From Tolypothrix sp. PCC 7910 (GTDB lineage Bacteria; Cyanobacteriota; Cyanobacteriia; Cyanobacteriales; Nostocaceae): a DNA stretch of 64,000 bases. Position 1 is the first letter of the stretch. Every line of letters starts with the position of its first letter. The notes beneath the pieces are model-generated. The model was given only the letters and a program-made list of their open reading frames with translations, made no database searches and had not been told where the DNA came from. The stretch spans positions 745,501 through 809,500 of the forward strand of contig NZ_CP050440.1 in assembly GCF_011769525.1 (NCBI RefSeq), read 5' to 3'. The position numbers and the translations under genes were made by a program. Of the stretch, positions 62,915 to 64,000 are shown in pieces.

Positions 62915-63070
62915 CTACAAATAATTTGAAAACGCAGATTTGGGACTTCTAGAAATTAAATTATTTAATTATCAAGGGCGAAGATATTTAGTAAATTCTT
63001 TCTCTCCCTCTGCTCCCCTGCTCCCTCTGCTTCCCCTGCTTGCCAAAGCGATTTATTATTTTGAACTCCG

Positions 63071-64000
63071 TTATGGCCTAGGGCGCACGGTAGTAATGTG
63101 GATTTGACTGGTAATCCAGTCATCATAGAGTTCTTCTTCCTCTGGTGCTGCTCTCAAGTCGCGAGATTGGACGCGCTTCATTAAGCGGTTGAGGGTTCCA
63201 TTTCCTCGTCCTACTGCTCTTTCAGGAAAGAAAGGTAAATCCAGTTCATTTTGTCTGAGTAAGCTAGCATCAAACTCAGCAGTGCTAACAATCAGCTTGA
63301 GAATATCTTGGCTTTGAGTGATTCCCTGTTTCCAAAGTTTTTCTCGCACAGTCGGATAGATGTTTTCTCCTCTTAATGCCCAAGCTTCTTCTCCTGGTTT
63401 GAGCCAGACACCTCCAGTTTCTAATAATTCTGGAATAACAGCATAGCTATCTGTCAAATCTAGGAGGGCGCAAAAAAGTTCTTGATTGCTAGTATTTTTG
63501 AGCTTGAGTTTAAAAGCTGGGCCTTTCCAATTACCATTTTGCAGTTGATAGTGCAAGTTAATCTGAGGATCTTTGAGTTCTTGCCCTTCTTGATAAATCA
63601 CTATTTGTACTGCATCTGCTGGAATACTACTGGTAGCAGGGCTGGAGAGTTCAGCAATATTTGTCCAACGAGTAATATGCTCTAATCGCTCAATTGCTTG
63701 CAAGGCATTTTGTTCTGTATAACCCTGAATTGGTGCAACTATTGGGCGATCGCCAGCTGGGCGAGTAATTGTATATTGTCCATTCCGTGCAAGTAACTTA
63801 AATTCCGCCTCTTCTGGGGTTGCAACTTCTTTTAAGTAGAGCGAGGGCTGGAAACCAGCGCTAATTGTCTGTAAGGCGGTGCGGGCTAGTTCTACTCCTG
63901 CTAATTCACCAGTAATCACAACTCCTTTAGGTGGTAAAGGTAGACTAGCGATCGCAGCTTTAAAAGTCATCCCTGGTTCTAAAGCTTCAATACCGTTAAT
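63071..64000 (-). CDS. C-terminal part of a caspase-family protein, cut by window edge
   Basis: The minus-strand frame is open through position 64000, so the ATG at 63970 is internal and the N-terminus lies outside. The visible ~309 residues contain PSLYLKEVATPEEAEFKLLA, RNGQYTITRPAGDRPIVAPI, then ALQAIERLEHITRWTNIAEL, a pattern I know from the C-terminal halves of cyanobacterial C14 caspase proteins; a beta-rich segment (NWKGPAFKLKLKNTSNQELF, CALLDLTDSYAVIPEL) follows. No catalytic residues are inside the window, so the caspase assignment rests on this C-terminal similarity. It lies upstream of the caspase-STAND gene on the same strand, 287 bp away. Confidence 0.6.
   Translation of the reverse strand: MNGIEALEPGMTFKAAIASLPLPPKGVVITGELAGVELARTALQTISAGFQPSLYLKEVATPEEAEFKLLARNGQYTITRPAGDRPIVAPIQGYTEQNALQAIERLEHITRWTNIAELSSPATSSIPADAVQIVIYQEGQELKDPQINLHYQLQNGNWKGPAFKLKLKNTSNQELFCALLDLTDSYAVIPELLETGGVWLKPGEEAWALRGENIYPTVREKLWKQGITQSQDILKLIVSTAEFDASLLRQNELDLPFFPERAVGRGNGTLNRLMKRVQSRDLRAAPEEEELYDDWITSQIHITTVRPRP

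Noticed and set aside
1-64000. tRNA, rRNA and CRISPR arrays
   Set aside because: No cloverleaf-type TTCGAAT arms, no rRNA-like sequence and no regularly spaced repeats were recognised by reading; a covariance-model scan was not possible.

Overview
The window reads as chromosomal DNA of a filamentous, Nostocales-type cyanobacterium. The evidence is the frequent HIP1 octamer (GCGATCGC), many dispersed perfect palindromes and short MITE-like repeats of the kind common in Nostoc and its relatives, a PaO/Tic55-type Rieske oxygenase, an ABC1 kinase, a large two-partner-secretion exoprotein, and caspase/STAND/WD40 proteins. No rRNA, tRNA or CRISPR array was recognised. All identifications come from reading motifs; no database search was possible.

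Layout. (1) 1-9 kb: an organosulfonate-use cluster on the + strand: a nitroreductase cut by the window edge, ssuB, ssuA, a TauD-like dioxygenase, a methyltransferase, ssuC, ssuD and ssuE, closed by a strong terminator at 8868. Uptake (SsuABC), FMNH2-dependent desulfonation (SsuD with SsuE) and 2-oxoglutarate-dependent desulfonation (TauD-like) are together. (2) 9-17.3 kb: a TetR regulator, a receiver-domain protein, a Rieske oxygenase, a filamentous-haemagglutinin-like exoprotein, cutA, then an intact IS5-like insertion sequence (16148-17296) with inverted repeats and a 3-bp target duplication, followed by transposase debris.

(3) 17.9-52 kb: a long cation/stress island. It holds an ABC1 kinase, a PacL-type Ca2+-ATPase, three CaCA exchangers, a UspA protein, a YtaF/MntP-like transporter with two DUF1345 membrane proteins, a carbonic anhydrase, an ArsA-like protein with an eroded P-loop, several very small membrane proteins, and four proteins sharing one N-terminal HMA2-like domain. 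Three of those four are P-type ATPase-like, lack the CPx metal motif and show graded loss of catalytic residues: 27842-30259 looks fully catalytic, 33031-35334 has GDGIND changed to GEGIND, and 50132-52009 has lost TGES, DKTGT, GDGIND and nearly the whole nucleotide-binding domain while keeping its membrane segments. The fourth (45298-46506) keeps only the HMA2 domain, joined to a glycine-zipper tail. This set, with two tandem 43-46 residue single-span peptides beside the degenerate ATPase, is the best candidate for an undescribed system. An FGE-type enzyme with both copper-binding cysteines sits directly upstream of a Nif11-domain protein, and a ParB-like protein carries a decayed methyltransferase domain.

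(4) 52.3-64 kb: a 1420-residue SNF2 helicase, a 1.3-kb gene-poor stretch rich in HIP1 sites and palindromes, a small helical protein, a 1520-residue caspase-STAND-WD40 protein with 14 WD repeats, and the C-terminal part of a second caspase-family protein running off the window. These last genes resemble predicted programmed-cell-death or conflict effectors.
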